This document shows, piece after piece, positions 20,623 to 31,561 of a stretch of 64,000 nt of DNA. Where the stretch lies: contig JAQOTA010000001.1 in assembly GCA_029532415.1 (NCBI GenBank), positions 248,001-312,000 of the forward strand. Direction: 5' to 3'. The position numbers were made by a program, and so were the translations under genes. This DNA comes from Marasmius tenuissimus. Lineage: Eukaryota > Basidiomycota > Agaricomycetes > Agaricales > Marasmiaceae. The notes beneath the pieces were generated by a model that searched no databases, was not told the origin of the DNA, and worked only from the letters and a program-made list of their open reading frames with translations. The number at the start of each line of letters is the position of its first letter. The stretch's first letter is position 1.

Positions 20623-23175
20623 ATCTTGGGGAGAAATCCATGGAACATTTCGAAGGGGGACTGTTCAGTGGACGAGTGTATTCTGGCATTGTGGCAGAAC
20701 TCGGCGTATGGCAGCCACCCAGCCCAGTCATCTTGACGATAGTCGCAGTAAAGTCCAAGGAAGTTTTCCAATTTCTGGTTGTACCGCTTGGATTCTCTGT
20801 CTGTCTGGGGATGGTAGGCAGTGCTGAGTCCAGATTCTATTCCCAGCTTTGTGTAGACTCCCTTCATGACCTTGCCTGCGAATTGTGGCCCTCGGTCTGA
20901 GATCATTTTATCCCATAGTCCAAAGCGCCTCCATACATTTTTGATAAGGAGGTCCACTGTACCGTTGCTGTCGATAGTTTTGTTGCAGGGGATGAGTACT
21001 ACTGCTTTGGACATTCTGTTGACCATGACAAGTATAGAGTCGTGACTGTCAGAGAGAGGGAGGTTGGTGATGAAGTTGGCAGTTATTATGGAAAATGGTC
21101 TGGCAGGTGTTTTGTATGGAACCAACGGTACATGGGTTGGGTTGTTGTCTGGTTTTGTTAGTTGGCATTTGGCACATCCTTCCACGTAGTTTTTGACAAA
21201 TGTGGACATCCCTGGCCACCAATATTCTTGTCCTAGGAGTTCATATGTTTTAAAGCATCCTGGGTGTCCTGCAATTGGGCTGTCATGGAATTGTTTCACC
21301 AGATCCCTTCGTAGTGTTTTGTCTGCTGGTACGTATATTTTTCTTCGGTATAGGGTTAGGCCATCTTTGTGTGTCCATTCTTGGAGTTGCTTCATGAGGT
21401 TTCTTGGTCCTCCCTGTAATAGTGCTTTGAGGGCCTGATGTACTTCAAGATCTCTTCTTGGTGATTCCTTGATTCGTCGAAGGAGCTCTGGGTCTCCCAA
21501 GTCCAACACAGTCCCTTTCCTAAGGGCTTTGATACAGAAGAATGTGGAGTCGAGTAAAATCCTGTCTTTGTTGTCATTGTCTGTCCCCTGTTTGTGGTCT
21601 GCTCTTCTCGATAAGGGATCACTTTTGTTTGTGGTTCCGGGTTTATGGACCAGCTCGAAGTCGAACCTAGTGAGGAATAAGGCCCATCGGGCCTGTCGTC
21701 GGTTTAAGTTGTGGGCCATGCGGAAATATTCGAGATTTTTGTGGTCTGTCCAAATATCAATGCGTGTTGGTGCTCCCTCCAGGTAGTGTCTCCATGCCTC
21801 CAGCGCTCTTATGATTGCAAGTAACTCTTTGTTGTGAATCTCATAGTTTCGTTCTGCTTCTGACAGTGATTTTGATAGGTATGCTGCTGGATGCCATTTG
21901 CCATCATTTCCTTGTTGTGACAGTATCCCTCCTGTGGCGTAGTTTGAGGCATCAACTTTGAGTCGGAAGGGTTTCCCTATGTCTGGCATGATTAGGACAG
22001 GGGAGGTTAGGAAGGCTGCTTTCAATCGAAGGAAGGCTTCCTTGCATTCAGCTGTCCATTCCCATGCATGGTCCTTCCTTGTGAGATCGAATAACGGGTG
22101 TGCAACTGTTGAGAAGCCCTTGATGAATCTGCAATAGAAGTTCCCAAATCCGAGGAACGCTTGAACCTCCTTCACTGAGCGAGGTGTTGGCCATTCTGCT
22201 ACTCCTGCGACCTTTACTGGGTCCATGGCTAACTTGTTGTGGGATATGATGAGTCCTAGGACCTCAACCGCTTCTTGTTCAAACAAGCATTTTTCTGGTT
22301 TGGCATACAGGTCCTTGTCCTTTAGCCTTTGTAGTACTTGTCGAACCAGTTTACGGTGTTTGTTGAGGCTTTCGGTGAAGATCAGGATGTCATCCATGTA
22401 AATGACAACTTTCCCTGTGTCAATGAGGTCTTTGAATGTTGCGTTCATCATGGCTTGGAAGGTGGCAGGGGAGTTGGTGAGGCCAAAGTACATGACTGTT
22501 GGTTTGTACAACCCTCTGTTGGTTTTGAAGGCTGCTTTCCACTTGTCTCCGTCTCGTATGCATATGTTGTTGTATCCCCATCTCAGGTCATTTTTTGAGA
22601 ATACCTTTGCCCCTTTTAGCTTGTCAACTAGTGCTGATATCAGAGGGAGGGGGTATGTGTTCTTTACAGTGAAATCGTTGAGATGTCAATAGTCTTGTAC
22701 TGGTCATAGGGTGCCATGTTTTTTCTTTACAAAGAAGAATGGACTTGAGTTGGGCGATTTGGATGGTCGAATATATCCCTTTCTTAACTCTTCTTCAACG
22801 AACTTGTCCAGTTGTGTCTGTTCCACTGGGGCCATGGGGTAGGTCTTCCCTGCTTGTGGTGTGAATTCTGGTTTTAGGTTGATGGCATGATCCCATTCCC
22901 CTCTCTCTGGTAGTCGTTCGGACGTATTTTTGTCAAAGACATTCAAAAACTCATGGTAGTGATGGGGTACAATTTCTTCCTTGGTTTGTGTTTGGTGGTC
23001 CTGATGTTGTTCTTCTGCAAGTTGTTGCAATCTGGTGAAGGCTGCCCTTATTGATATTGGGGTTTCCTGGTGTATTTCCTCATATTCTCGAGGGATCTTC
23101 CCTAATATTGATGCAAGTGTCCGGCCTTCCCATTCCTCGGGGACCTGGAACTGCTCCTCTTCATCTTCGGTGTAT
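20623..23175 (-). pseudogene. pol: Gypsy Pol: reverse transcriptase, RNase H, integrase
   Basis: A continuous frame apart from two TGA codons at 22704-22706 and 22686-22688. It encodes the RT start (LRKGYIRPSKSPNSSPFFFV), RT catalytic YMDD (near 22400), RNase H (VDASNYATGG, TDHKNLEYF) and the integrase zinc finger (HPGCFKTYELL, CAKC). In the integrase core the first Asp is Asn (TANFITN) and the catalytic Glu region reads DRESKRYNQ, with Lys where Glu is expected. The catalytic triad is therefore lost. The frame runs into the MITE at its end. Confidence 0.88.
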
Positions 23176-23895
23176 AGGATGTGGGCACTGGGGTGGTTTC
23201 TTCACTTCTCTTCTTTCTTCCATGAGTTGTTGAAGCTCTTCATTCAAGGTAGGAGTGTGGGGGTGTTTCTGTTTGACCATCCTTCGACTGCCCACTATTT
23301 TGTTTACAGGTTGCGGTTTTCCTGTCTTCTGGGTGTCAATGTTGATAATTGGGGGGTTCTTCAGGTCACAGTTGTTTGGGCAGCAGTCCAGGCTGATAGC
23401 GTGTTTTCCCCAGTCGACGTTGGGGTTGTGTTTTTTCAGCCAATCAGTTCCAAGTATCAAGTCGCTGTCTCTGATGTCTGCGACATAGAATTCTATGTCC
23501 TCTGTGTGGTGACTTCCTTCATTGGCATGTATTCTCATATGTTGCCTGGTACAGTATTTCACCCATCCTAGCGTGTTTTCCGAGCCATCTACATTCCGGA
23601 TTGGGAACGGTTGTGGGATTCGGGTTAGTGTGAAGTTGTGATTTCTGGCGAACCTGTTGTTGATGAATATTCCTTCTGCTCTGCTGTCTAGCAATGCTTG
23701 GGCACCGATCTTTTTCCCTGTGACTTTGCCTATGAATTCAATTCTTAGAATGATGGGAGGAGTCCTTTTGTTTCTGGTAAGGGCAGGGATCCTGACTTTA
23801 CTCGGGTAATTTGAATAGTTATGCGTCGTGTTTGGCAAGTCGTAGGTACTTCTATTTACAACTCCCTCTGGCGGTGTGGCAGGGGAGTGGATCAA
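23161..23895 (-). pseudogene. Gypsy protease region
   Basis: A frame of about 245 codons encodes a retropepsin-like domain. The active-site motif reads DSRAEG where DSGA is expected, a Gly-to-Arg change that should abolish activity. A second conserved block, DLILGTDWLKKHNPNVDW, is clear. The apparent first codon is TTG, so it was presumably translated as part of a longer polyprotein. A frameshift separates it from the RT frame near 23175. Confidence 0.8.
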
Positions 23896-25223
23896 AAATC
23901 CGTTTTTGAGAACTGGGAAAAGAAGGCAGTGGATCGTTCTGGGGAAAGTTGGCCGATCATACAGGTAACAGAAGCGACAGGGTCATCAGCAGGGGCAGGG
24001 GGAGACAGGTTCGTGGATGGAGTGGGAGTGGGAGTGGGAGCTGTGGTGGCCTGTACAGTAGGGGCCTGGTTATAACGGAAGGGGTTGTTGGTTGCTACCT
24101 GGGGTTGTGCTGTAGGTACTGTGTTTGAGGGGCATTGTGGTGTGTTGTGGCCCTGTTGCCAGCATCTGAAACAGCGTCCCTCCCTGATGCATTGTTCCCT
24201 TTCCTCAGGGGTGAGCTTTCCTACCGGGGTACCATTGAATGGGTTTCGGGATGGGGTCGTCTGTTGGGAGGTGGGGGCAAGTGGTGCTGCTCAAACGTTG
24301 ACTACGGGGGTGGCTGCCGGCTTTCTCCATAGCTTGGATTCTGCCTGTTGCTGTTCAAAGCGGTTCTGCTTGTGGATTGCTGCTGTGATGAACTTTTGCA
24401 GTCCCTCAGGTTCGGGTTCCATCCCTTCAACTGCCCAGTGTAGGCCAGGGTTCATTCCTGCTTTGAAGAACCGGAGGAGCGCTTTGTCGTTGTACCCGGT
24501 GAAGGGGGCGGCAAGCTCAAAGGCGGCAATGTACTCCTCCAGCTTCGCCAAATTCCCGGACATGGATATCTCTTCTAGTACCACTTGTGACCTTCCCTTT
24601 CTTCCCCGCACACCAAAGTCTTGTTGGAATCAATGGCAGATGTCTGCAAAAGTTGTCCATCGTTTTTTGTTCTGGGGGATGCTATCATCCCAACAGTCGT
24701 TTTCCAGTTCAAGACTGCAAGCATCTGCCCAGGGGTGATCAATTGAGGACAGGAAAAGGTTGACCCGCTCAGATTGCTTAGGGTAAAATGCGATGTTGAA
24801 TCATAGGTATCGTCTGAAGTCGTAGCAGAAGCAATCTGTTTTGTCACGATTGCCCTTGAAGTGTTCGGGTTTGATTCCCCTCTCTTTCAGTTCGGAGAAT
24901 CCGTTGGTCGTAGTTGACTGAAAGCTGTCACTGATTGCGTCGTTGTCGGGGTCATTGGGTGGGGGGTCAGATTCGGGGTCGCTGTCGTCTGGGCTGTCTG
25001 GGCGCGGTGTTTCACCCCGAGGAGGGATGCCTGCCGGCTTCTTTCCCTCTTTTACTTCAGTTTTGATTTCAGTAACCGTGATGGTCATGTTAGGGTCAGT
25101 GGAGCTTCCAGCTGGGTTGTTGGTGTCTTTCTGGTCTTCATCGTGGGCTGGGATTGGTTCGGCTGGTTCAGGAAGGGGTTTGGATAGGTCAGTGGAGGAG
25201 AGAACGCTTTCGAGTGGGAACAT
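23896..25223 (-). pseudogene. gag: Gypsy Gag with CCHC zinc knuckle
   Basis: Reading from the ATG at 25223, the product is acidic and Pro-rich (PDSPDDSDPESDPPPNDPD), then a capsid-like domain (KLEEYIAAFELAAPFTGYND), then a CCHC nucleocapsid knuckle (CFRCWQQGHNTPQC, about 24180-24140). The frame is interrupted by TGA at 24801-24803, 24630-24632 and 24291-24293, each compatible with an ancestral CGA arginine codon. Placement of the capsid domain is by composition and order, so it is less certain than the knuckle. Confidence 0.8.
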
Positions 25224-25501
25224 GTGTCAGTTGTTTTTCGCGCGATAGCTCCACCCAAATTCTCCTGTTTGTTGGTTGCGCTCCCAGAGTGCTTCTGCAT
25301 AGTATCCGTTGATGCAAATGAAATATGTTGATCCTCGTGGTATGATCCTCCACGGAAGGTCCACCGGGATAGGTTCGGGGGAAGTGCTGTGTGAAATGGT
25401 GGGCGAGTAGGTTGGGTTTCTAGTGGTCTAGGGTTGTGATGATAGAAATGGGAGTGGAGATTGGAGAAAGGACAGGTGAGTCGGGGACGTAGATGGGGGA
25501 A

Positions 25502-25989
25502 TCAGCAACGTAGATTGGTGATGGGGGGTGCTGGTGTGGGTTCCTGTGGGGGTTGTCGGGGGAACTCGTAGACGGAGATAGTGGGATACAGGGGGAATCC
25601 AAAGAGTTCTGCAGGTGGGGGTAGTACAAAGTCGTCTCTGCTGAGGGTTTGCGGGAATACTTGTTCTGGTTCAAAGACCCACTGATTCAGGGCAATGGTA
25701 ATGAGCCGGTCAATAATAAAGGTCCTATCCGTTCTAAGGAAGGTGATGTCGAGGAGATGGTATTGTGTTTGAACTAGACACTCGTTGTTGTTGACTTCCC
25801 AAACAAGTCTATGGGATGCTACCCACTTGAGGCGGAAGAAACGGGGGTCTTCTTGGATGCGTTCCTTGATGTCATAGTTTTGGATACTATATGGTTCATC
25901 GGAATAGGTGTTGGTGTTTAGGTCAAAGTTACAGTGGTGTTCAAAGGATAGGTTGGCCAGGGTGGGTGATTTTTGTGTAAGTGAGGTGA
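25502..25989 (-). pseudogene. Unrecognised ORF upstream of gypsy Gag
   Basis: Between the primer site and Gag a frame encodes a coherent-looking protein (FRLKWVASHRLVWEVNNNE, DFVLPPPAELFGFP). It ends at a TGA after NLRC, which again fits CGA, and the reading continues open for some distance afterwards. It may be an N-terminal extension or separate leader protein of the element. I do not recognise the family. The stretch 25224-25501 has no other feature. Confidence 0.4.
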
Positions 25990-25998
25990 GAGTAGGAG

Positions 25999-26010
25999 AG
26001 CTTAACAAAG
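25999..26010 (-). promoter_or_regulatory. Putative self-priming primer-binding site of the gypsy element
   Basis: On the minus strand the bases after the 5' LTR read CTTTGTTAAGCT. TTGTTAAGCT (26008-25999) is complementary over 10 nt to AGCTTAACAA in the LTR, positioned where the transcript should begin. Tf1 of fission yeast primes reverse transcription from its own mRNA 5' end in this way. The site lies two bases from the LTR and does not begin with TGG. Confidence 0.6.
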
Positions 26011-26229
26011 TGATACGACAGGGCACAGTTAGTGGCCTCTCAAGTCACTCTTAAGCGAGGGCAAGGCTTGAAGGTAAAGGGTCAAGGGTCAAGGCTCGAA
26101 GGTCAAGTGTCGAGGGTTGAAGGTCAAGTGTCGAGGGTCGAAGGTCAGGGTGGTAAGGGAGAGGTGAGTTGGGCAGGGAAGAGTGTCTGTATGGGCGCTT
26201 GTTGGTGGGAGTAGGGGTAAATCGTAACA
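26011..26229 (-). repeat. 5' LTR of the gypsy element, centrally deleted
   Basis: This copy is 219 bp. Its outer ~50 bp at each end match 18859-19338, but the centre, including the TATA box, is missing. In its place are short imperfect tandem copies of a GGTCGAAGGTCAAGTGTCGA-like unit (about 26065-26150), which the other LTR has only in brief form. It should have no promoter. Confidence 0.85.
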
Positions 26230-26450
26230 CGACCTGGCCAACCCAGGTCGGATATCCCTATAATGTGATATGCTTCAAGAGTCAGCCATACAAGGCAGCA
26301 ATTGTGAATTTGAATACCAAAAGCTAGACACCACAATATGTGAAAAGCATAGTAGTAAGTATTTGGCATGAGTCGGCATACTTGTGATGTATGCAAAGCG
26401 TATAATACTGATACGAGTCATATTCAATCTGCAAGCACTCGTGGCCAAGC

Positions 26451-28053
26451 CTACTCGAGCGTATAGGCGGGGGGTAACCGATCCACAACCCCCACTGGAG
26501 GGCTTATAGAGGTCTCTCTGTACCGAATTCCGCTATCGCGCTCCCGAACAGCCTGATCATTGACCGCCTCTCGCTGCGCTCGCTTCATACGCACAAAATT
26601 TGCCATCCCAGCATTACCAGTGCCAGGCCGGTGAACCTTGAGAGAACTGGACATACTATCTGTGGTAGCCCCATCATCAGGGACTCGGGATTCTTTTACA
26701 CGTCCACCTGTCCAAGCCTTGACCATATCTCTGAACGGCGTGACCATTAACCACTCGTCATTCAACCCATCCTCTTCCTTTCGCTTCTTCAACAAGAACC
26801 AAACCAGCCCCACAAGCGCCACGAGAGCAAATATGCTACCTACCACGCCTCCCACAGTTTCTCCGATAGAATCTCCTTTGCTAGTGTCTTCCCCTATCTT
26901 TGATGTAGCGGGTGGTGCCCCCGTCCCAGACGTTCTATCCGTCCTAGACACATTTTCTTTGGAGAGCATTCCGTTGTTCCCCACAAGAAAATAGTCGATA
27001 TACAGCCACTCCTGAACATATGCGCTAGTATCCTCAGGGTAGACGATGACCATTTCGTGCTCCTTATCAACATCCGAGAATGAGCTGATTGTGAAGAGAT
27101 GCTGATTCATCCACATTGTGTTGGGGTAATCCTCTTCTCTGTATGATATGTTTCTCTGTCTGTTGATCTCGAAGGAGACGGAACTGCCACCATCAATACG
27201 GTAGAAAGCGGTGGTGCTCACATAGAGCGAATTGACGACGCTCATGCTGTACAGAGATACAGAGGTCCCTGTCGGGGAAGAAAGACATAAGTGCCGTTAT
27301 TGACGAACTGTTCGTTCGGAAGCAACGCACCGTTGAACCTGAACGACATCGTTGCACCACTTGATCCTGTTCCGTTGTATGAAGCACTCATGTCTCCATC
27401 GACGTTTTCAGTATGCCAATCACCCGTGTCATTATGATAGACACAACTCGCATCGCTCGAGTCTACCTTCAACACTTGACCCGTCAGATTTGCATTACCC
27501 AACGGGGCATACTCGATTGAATCCAGCCAGAAGGGCTGTGTGATTGGATAATTCACGCTGACGTTCATTGATATTGTATGATTAGTCCTTGCGAGATGGG
27601 ATTGCTCGCACAGGACAAGGTTTGTGCTGTAGAATGCGAAGGTGCTGTAATTGATGGACGTGGTAGATTTGCCGTCAATCTGGCAGGTGTACGTGGGAAG
27701 GAAATCCAGTCGATCCGTGGTGGAGTTATCCGGATGTTCAAAGTTGCCTTTTGCACCCTTTATTTGAAAGTACTCGCCTTTAAGAATCCAGAATCGAACG
27801 CAGAATAAGCACATGAAATTTCCGAACATGTGAGCAGACCGAGACAAGTGAGAGGCTCACCTTCAAAAGTAAACGTGAAGCTTGCACTCGCCGAAGTCGT
27901 CCCCTTCAGCGTCCCATTATAACTATCTCCAGAGATTCCATAGCCGAGGAATTGCCATGCGAGGAGGTCCCATTCACCAGTGTCGTATGTTATCCGAGGG
28001 TCTGTGTCGTCGATGACGATGCGGCGAGGATATTCAAGCCCGGAATCTGGCAT
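26451..28053 (-). CDS. Single-pass type I membrane protein with tandem extracellular beta-rich modules
   Basis: Three exons join in frame: 28053-27861, 27777-27331 and 27268-26451, with GT-AG introns of 83 and 62 nt. From the ATG at 28053 the product is about 485 residues. Two similar modules contain DDTDPRITYDTGEW...SYNGT...ASFTFTFEG and a later DNTGDW-like block with SFRFNGTSVSLYS. Several N-glycosylation sites follow the pattern of a cell-surface ectodomain. One membrane segment (about residues 350-372, VGSIFALVALVGLVWFLL) is followed by basic KKRK and a cytoplasmic tail ending in a PPAY motif. I see no signal peptide at this ATG. The frame is open upstream to 28170, so the true first exon is unresolved. 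Resembles fungal surface or sensor-like proteins; no function is claimed. Confidence 0.65.
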
Positions 28054-28177
28054 TTGAGTCTGGAAACTTGCGTTGGCCGCCAAAGAAAGGGTGCAATTTT
28101 GACTAAAGTATCTCAGTGAGGACACGGGGCCAGGGAGGTAGCACGAGATATCGTCGAGATTTATCCTTGCTCAACTC

Positions 28178-28960
28178 TTATGAAGGGCCAATCGTTTCAG
28201 TGCCTTCGTCAGTATGACGTCCTGTGCCATTTCGTACGGCGTAAACACGGCGCAGTGAGATGTACGGTTGATGCGGTCTCAACGAGATCACTGGAGCTTT
28301 GTTCGATGTCTCTCGGACTTCACACTCCTGTATAAACAGTTGCTCAGGTCCAGTACGCTGGGCTGCATAATGCCCGAGTTAGTACTGAAGAATGTACAGA
28401 ACCATTGTGGAATAACTTTCACTGGACAAGGGTGGTGAGGGGGTTAGACACCTGAAATTTGGAAGTGCCCATTTTGAGCCATCTTGATTAGCCCCTGGTT
28501 TGCTCATCATGTGTTGATGTGGCACTCCTATTTCCCTTTAATGACCCAACTGCTCGATCCCACGCTTCTTCACTTCCACGTCCAGTAGGAGTTGCAAGAG
28601 GTCCATGGCATCTGGGTCCAGTAGAGCACATTGTTTATTGTAGCATAGCCATTGATTTTGACAAGGCGCGTACGAGGAGGCCACAAGGTGTGTGCGGTTT
28701 GAGATGAATGCTGGCCACTCGGATGATAGGAGAGAACGATACGTGGCTCACACAGTGTGATTGTCAACCTAAACGTGGTTAGTAGTGTATTCTCCAGGAG
28801 CCTGACAGTCATAGCACTGTAGTGTTTGAGAGGATCAGATACTGATAACACTAGCATCCTCCGCCACCACTTTCTCGTGAGTCTTGACAGGGGGATCATG
28901 AGCGAAATCAGCAATAAGGCTAATTTGGGTAAACCCCGCATCTAAGCCTGCCCACTGTGG
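28178..28960 (-). pseudogene. Relic of an unrecognised protein gene
   Basis: One reading frame stays protein-like for about 260 codons but is broken by TGA, TAG, TGA and then two TAA codons. Readable segments include LIADFAHDPPVKTHEKVV, CYDCQAPGEYTTNHV, YRSLLSSEWPAF and ALLDPDAMDLLQLLLDVEV, and near its end RRVYAVRNGTGRHTDEGTET. The first three stops fit C-to-T changes (CGA or CAG). Another frame gives an ATG and signal-like MRGLPKLALLLISLMIPL at 28941, which I think is coincidental. It lies just upstream of the membrane protein gene on the same strand and could be mistaken for its 5' exons. Confidence 0.5.
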
Positions 28961-29479
28961 AACGTCACATACAATTTAGCCCTCCAGGCCAATCTCAATA
29001 AAATCCAAACGCTATAAGTCGCTGTCAGGCCTTAGGTCAGACTTATCTGAAACCACCGTGAAAGCAAAAAAAAAAAAAAAAACTTATATGAGGTCAGGAT
29101 AATTGTTTGCATGATACTTCATGCGCTGGATACGACTTAGTCTAAATCAACCTAGAACCAATACTGACAGCTTCTTTGTACTGATGCCACTAGACTTAGT
29201 AAGTGTTCAACTGCATGAACATAGGCAGCTACTGACGTTTTCTCATGGTCACATCTGTCTACTTCTCCCTGCCATTGACATATTCCCGCATCCCCACTTC
29301 AACTATCAATCATGCGTGCGGAATATGTCTTTCTGCCTTGAATACAAACGAGGAACAAGGCAAAAATCAATTCATTCAATTTATCATATCTTCTGCTTGT
29401 CTTTTGATCAAATCTACTGAACCAAACATGTAAGGAGCTGTCCAAATGATTGAGAATGACTGTACCATTTTGAGGAGTA
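28961..29479. other. No gene recognised; A17 tract
   Basis: The only notable item is a run of 17 A at 29066-29082. No frame or repeat with support was found. Confidence 0.5.
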
Positions 29480-29720
29480 CAGCTAGCCCAATAATTCTAG
29501 CAAGTTTTGTGATTTTTCGTGCTCAGGATTTTTGTTTACTGTACAAACACAATGTCATCACCTACTGAATGTAAACTGAATGAGCCCCGTGTGTGCTGGT
29601 GGGGTGTATCACCCTCTCACACCACAATCATACTGAATCAGGCCATATTTTGTTTGCTCACTAAACAAAAATCCTGAGCACGAAAAACCGCGAAACTTGC
29701 TAGAATTATTAGGCCAGCTG
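29480..29720. mobile_element. TA-flanked MITE with 59-bp inverted repeats
   Basis: Arms at 29480-29538 and 29662-29720 are inverted copies differing at only about five of 59 positions, starting CAGCTAG/CAGCTGG and ending GTGCTCAGGATTTTTGTTTA. TA dinucleotides flank it (29478-29479 and 29721-29722), as for Tc1/mariner-type insertion. The 123-bp centre is non-coding. Confidence 0.8.
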
Positions 29721-29722
29721 TA

Positions 29723-30705
29723 AAACAACAGTTACGGGTCCCAAGCTGCTCCGCCGAAATCAAATTCTCATCAAGCCGACAAAACTTCGCCCAGGGGGCC
29801 CTCCCACCTGCATAATCGCCGAAAATTTTCGGCTTGTCCCAGGTCTCGGGAGGACCTGCCGAATTCAAAATTTCGGTCGACCCGGTCACGTGCCCCACCC
29901 CATGCCGAATTGCTCAAAATGGCACATCAACTTTAGCATTGCAACTATTCGCCTCCCCCGGCGGGCAGGATGTTCATCGGATCGTATTCCCTGGTCATAC
30001 AGCCCAAGCGATCCTGTGTTTTCATACAATCCTAAAAATGGAATGTGTCAACAATTGAACCGATAAGTCATCATGCGCTGCACACCTGCAATCTTCGACC
30101 TTTGGTAGGAATCCCTAGGTTTGTCTTGGAGAATTTTATGTTGAACACGAGGATCATGCACATCGAATCTGTGACAGGAGACTGACACATTCTCGGGAAG
30201 TTTCCCATGGACACTAACTGTAAAGTGCGTGATGGTTGGAAGCAAGTATAAAGACTGACCTGTGATTTAATTACGGGTGAGGGCCTTATTGGGGGTTGGT
30301 GAGATTTCTGAGCAGCAAGGATGAACAGGATTTAGAGACGCGGTGGCTATGACACCCATGATTTTTGGTATCACGTCCTCTTTTCTTGGCAGAATATCTT
30401 GACCGCTCGCGTGGGCGAGCCCTGGACACTATCATGATGGCTGGGAGCCGGAGAGTCAAAAGGTAGTCGTTTATGCGAATTAGAGGTCGAAATAGAAGAT
30501 ATTACGCCGCATTCGATTGATCGACCGAGCCAACGATTTCAACACGAGATTCTAAATGTCAAATCGGAGTACGCTTAGCAAAGGTCTAGGGACTTGGAGG
30601 GGAATCCAGATCTCAGAGATCAGCCGCAGTTTCAGGTCATGCACGAATGTTGAGGACAAACGGGAGTACTAATAGGTCATGAGACGTGAGCGGCAAAATG
30701 CCATC
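29723..30705. other. No feature recognised
   Basis: Unique-looking sequence with only short unsupported frames. Confidence 0.4.
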
Positions 30706-31095
30706 TCAAACATTTGATTGTGAGGAGAAATCCGCAAAAAGTAGGTATGTACCACCTCCGGAGAACAAGTAGGAAACCAGCATGTGAAAGATAGGGATGG
30801 TGTAATCTGCTCTCGTGAACCAGGTAACTAGTTGCAAACTGAACTGAACTAAACTCAACGAGCGTTGGTCACCGCGGGGAGAAGGAGAATTGAGCAGGTA
30901 GATCGCAACTAGACCCATCAAAATAGTGGGCTGTATGTGCGTCAGTAGCATGTCGAGAACGCCCGAAGGCGGTTCAGCCATCCCGTTTGTCGGATAACGA
31001 GGGTCGACGGTCGGGGAGAGGATGGATCTCGAACTGATGGATCTAGGCGAGTGCAATGGAAGAAGTCGCAAGTTTTTGACGACCACCTCTGCCAT
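30706..31095 (-). CDS. Hypothetical hydrophobic protein
   Basis: The ATG at 31095 opens 129 codons. The second half has two or three hydrophobic stretches (HIQPTILMGLVAIYLLN, IFHMLVSYLFSGGGTYLLF), so a small membrane protein or a first exon is possible. There is no recognised family and no independent support. Element C inserted about 110 bp upstream of the ATG and would separate it from its promoter. Confidence 0.25.
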   Translation of the reverse strand: MAEVVVKNLRLLPLHSPRSISSRSILSPTVDPRYPTNGMAEPPSGVLDMLLTHIQPTILMGLVAIYLLNSPSPRGDQRSLSLVQFSLQLVTWFTRADYTIPIFHMLVSYLFSGGGTYLLFADFSSQSNV

Positions 31096-31208
31096 AACCC
31101 CAAGCCAATGTTAGGTAGTATAAAGTATTGTCACGAAGTAATTGAGGTGGGTTTACGAGCAGCTTCCGCAACTCACAACTGCCGACGAGACCTGTGAGCA
31201 GTTGATGC

Positions 31209-31519
31209 TGATGAGCCGGCATGACGCCTAGCGCAGAGGACTACAACATAGCTATACTACTACTTACCAGAGAGGAGTTTAGAGAGATAGAGGCGAGACG
31301 TAGAAGCTCAAGCACACTGTAGATTCAAGTAGAGAACTACGAGCTTATATACATGTAGAGACTATAGTGAATACCATATAAGGACGATAATAGAATTTGT
31401 ACATATGATCATAAGTAGAAATGATAAATGGAACAATAGTCCCGCATAATATAATGGCAGGAAGTATGAACCGGGACTTCGGATATACCGGGATCTAATT
31501 ATAGTCCACGGATTCAACA
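31209..31519 (-). repeat. 3' LTR of copia element C
   Basis: This 311-bp LTR on the minus strand begins TGTTGAATCC and ends GGCTCATCA. It differs from 37271-37581 at two bases. The polypurine tract AGCGAGGGGGTG abuts it. Confidence 0.95.
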
Positions 31520-31561
31520 CACCCCCTCGCTAAGTGCAGCTGAAGAGCGCATCTGAGCGAA

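Larger units (their letters stand above)
18859..26229 (-). mobile_element. Degenerate chromodomain Ty3/gypsy element (chromovirus)
   Basis: Minus-strand element bounded by unequal LTRs (3' LTR 18859-19338, 5' LTR 26011-26229) and the 5-bp duplication CGACC (18854-18858 and 26230-26234). Gene order is gag with CCHC knuckle, protease, RT, RNase H, integrase and C-terminal chromodomain, typical of chromoviruses. It is inactive: in-frame TGA codons occur through gag and pol, catalytic residues are lost, the 5' LTR has lost its centre, and a hAT-type MITE splits integrase. Confidence 0.92.

Noticed and set aside
24575..24847. 90-codon minus-strand frame in the gypsy gag region
   Set aside because: It is out of frame with the Gag reading that carries the capsid-like and CCHC parts, so it is a shadow frame.
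28570..28941. 123-codon minus-strand frame beginning with a signal-peptide-like hydrophobic stretch
   Set aside because: The alternative frame through the same DNA has better protein-like content, although broken; the signal-like start is probably coincidental.
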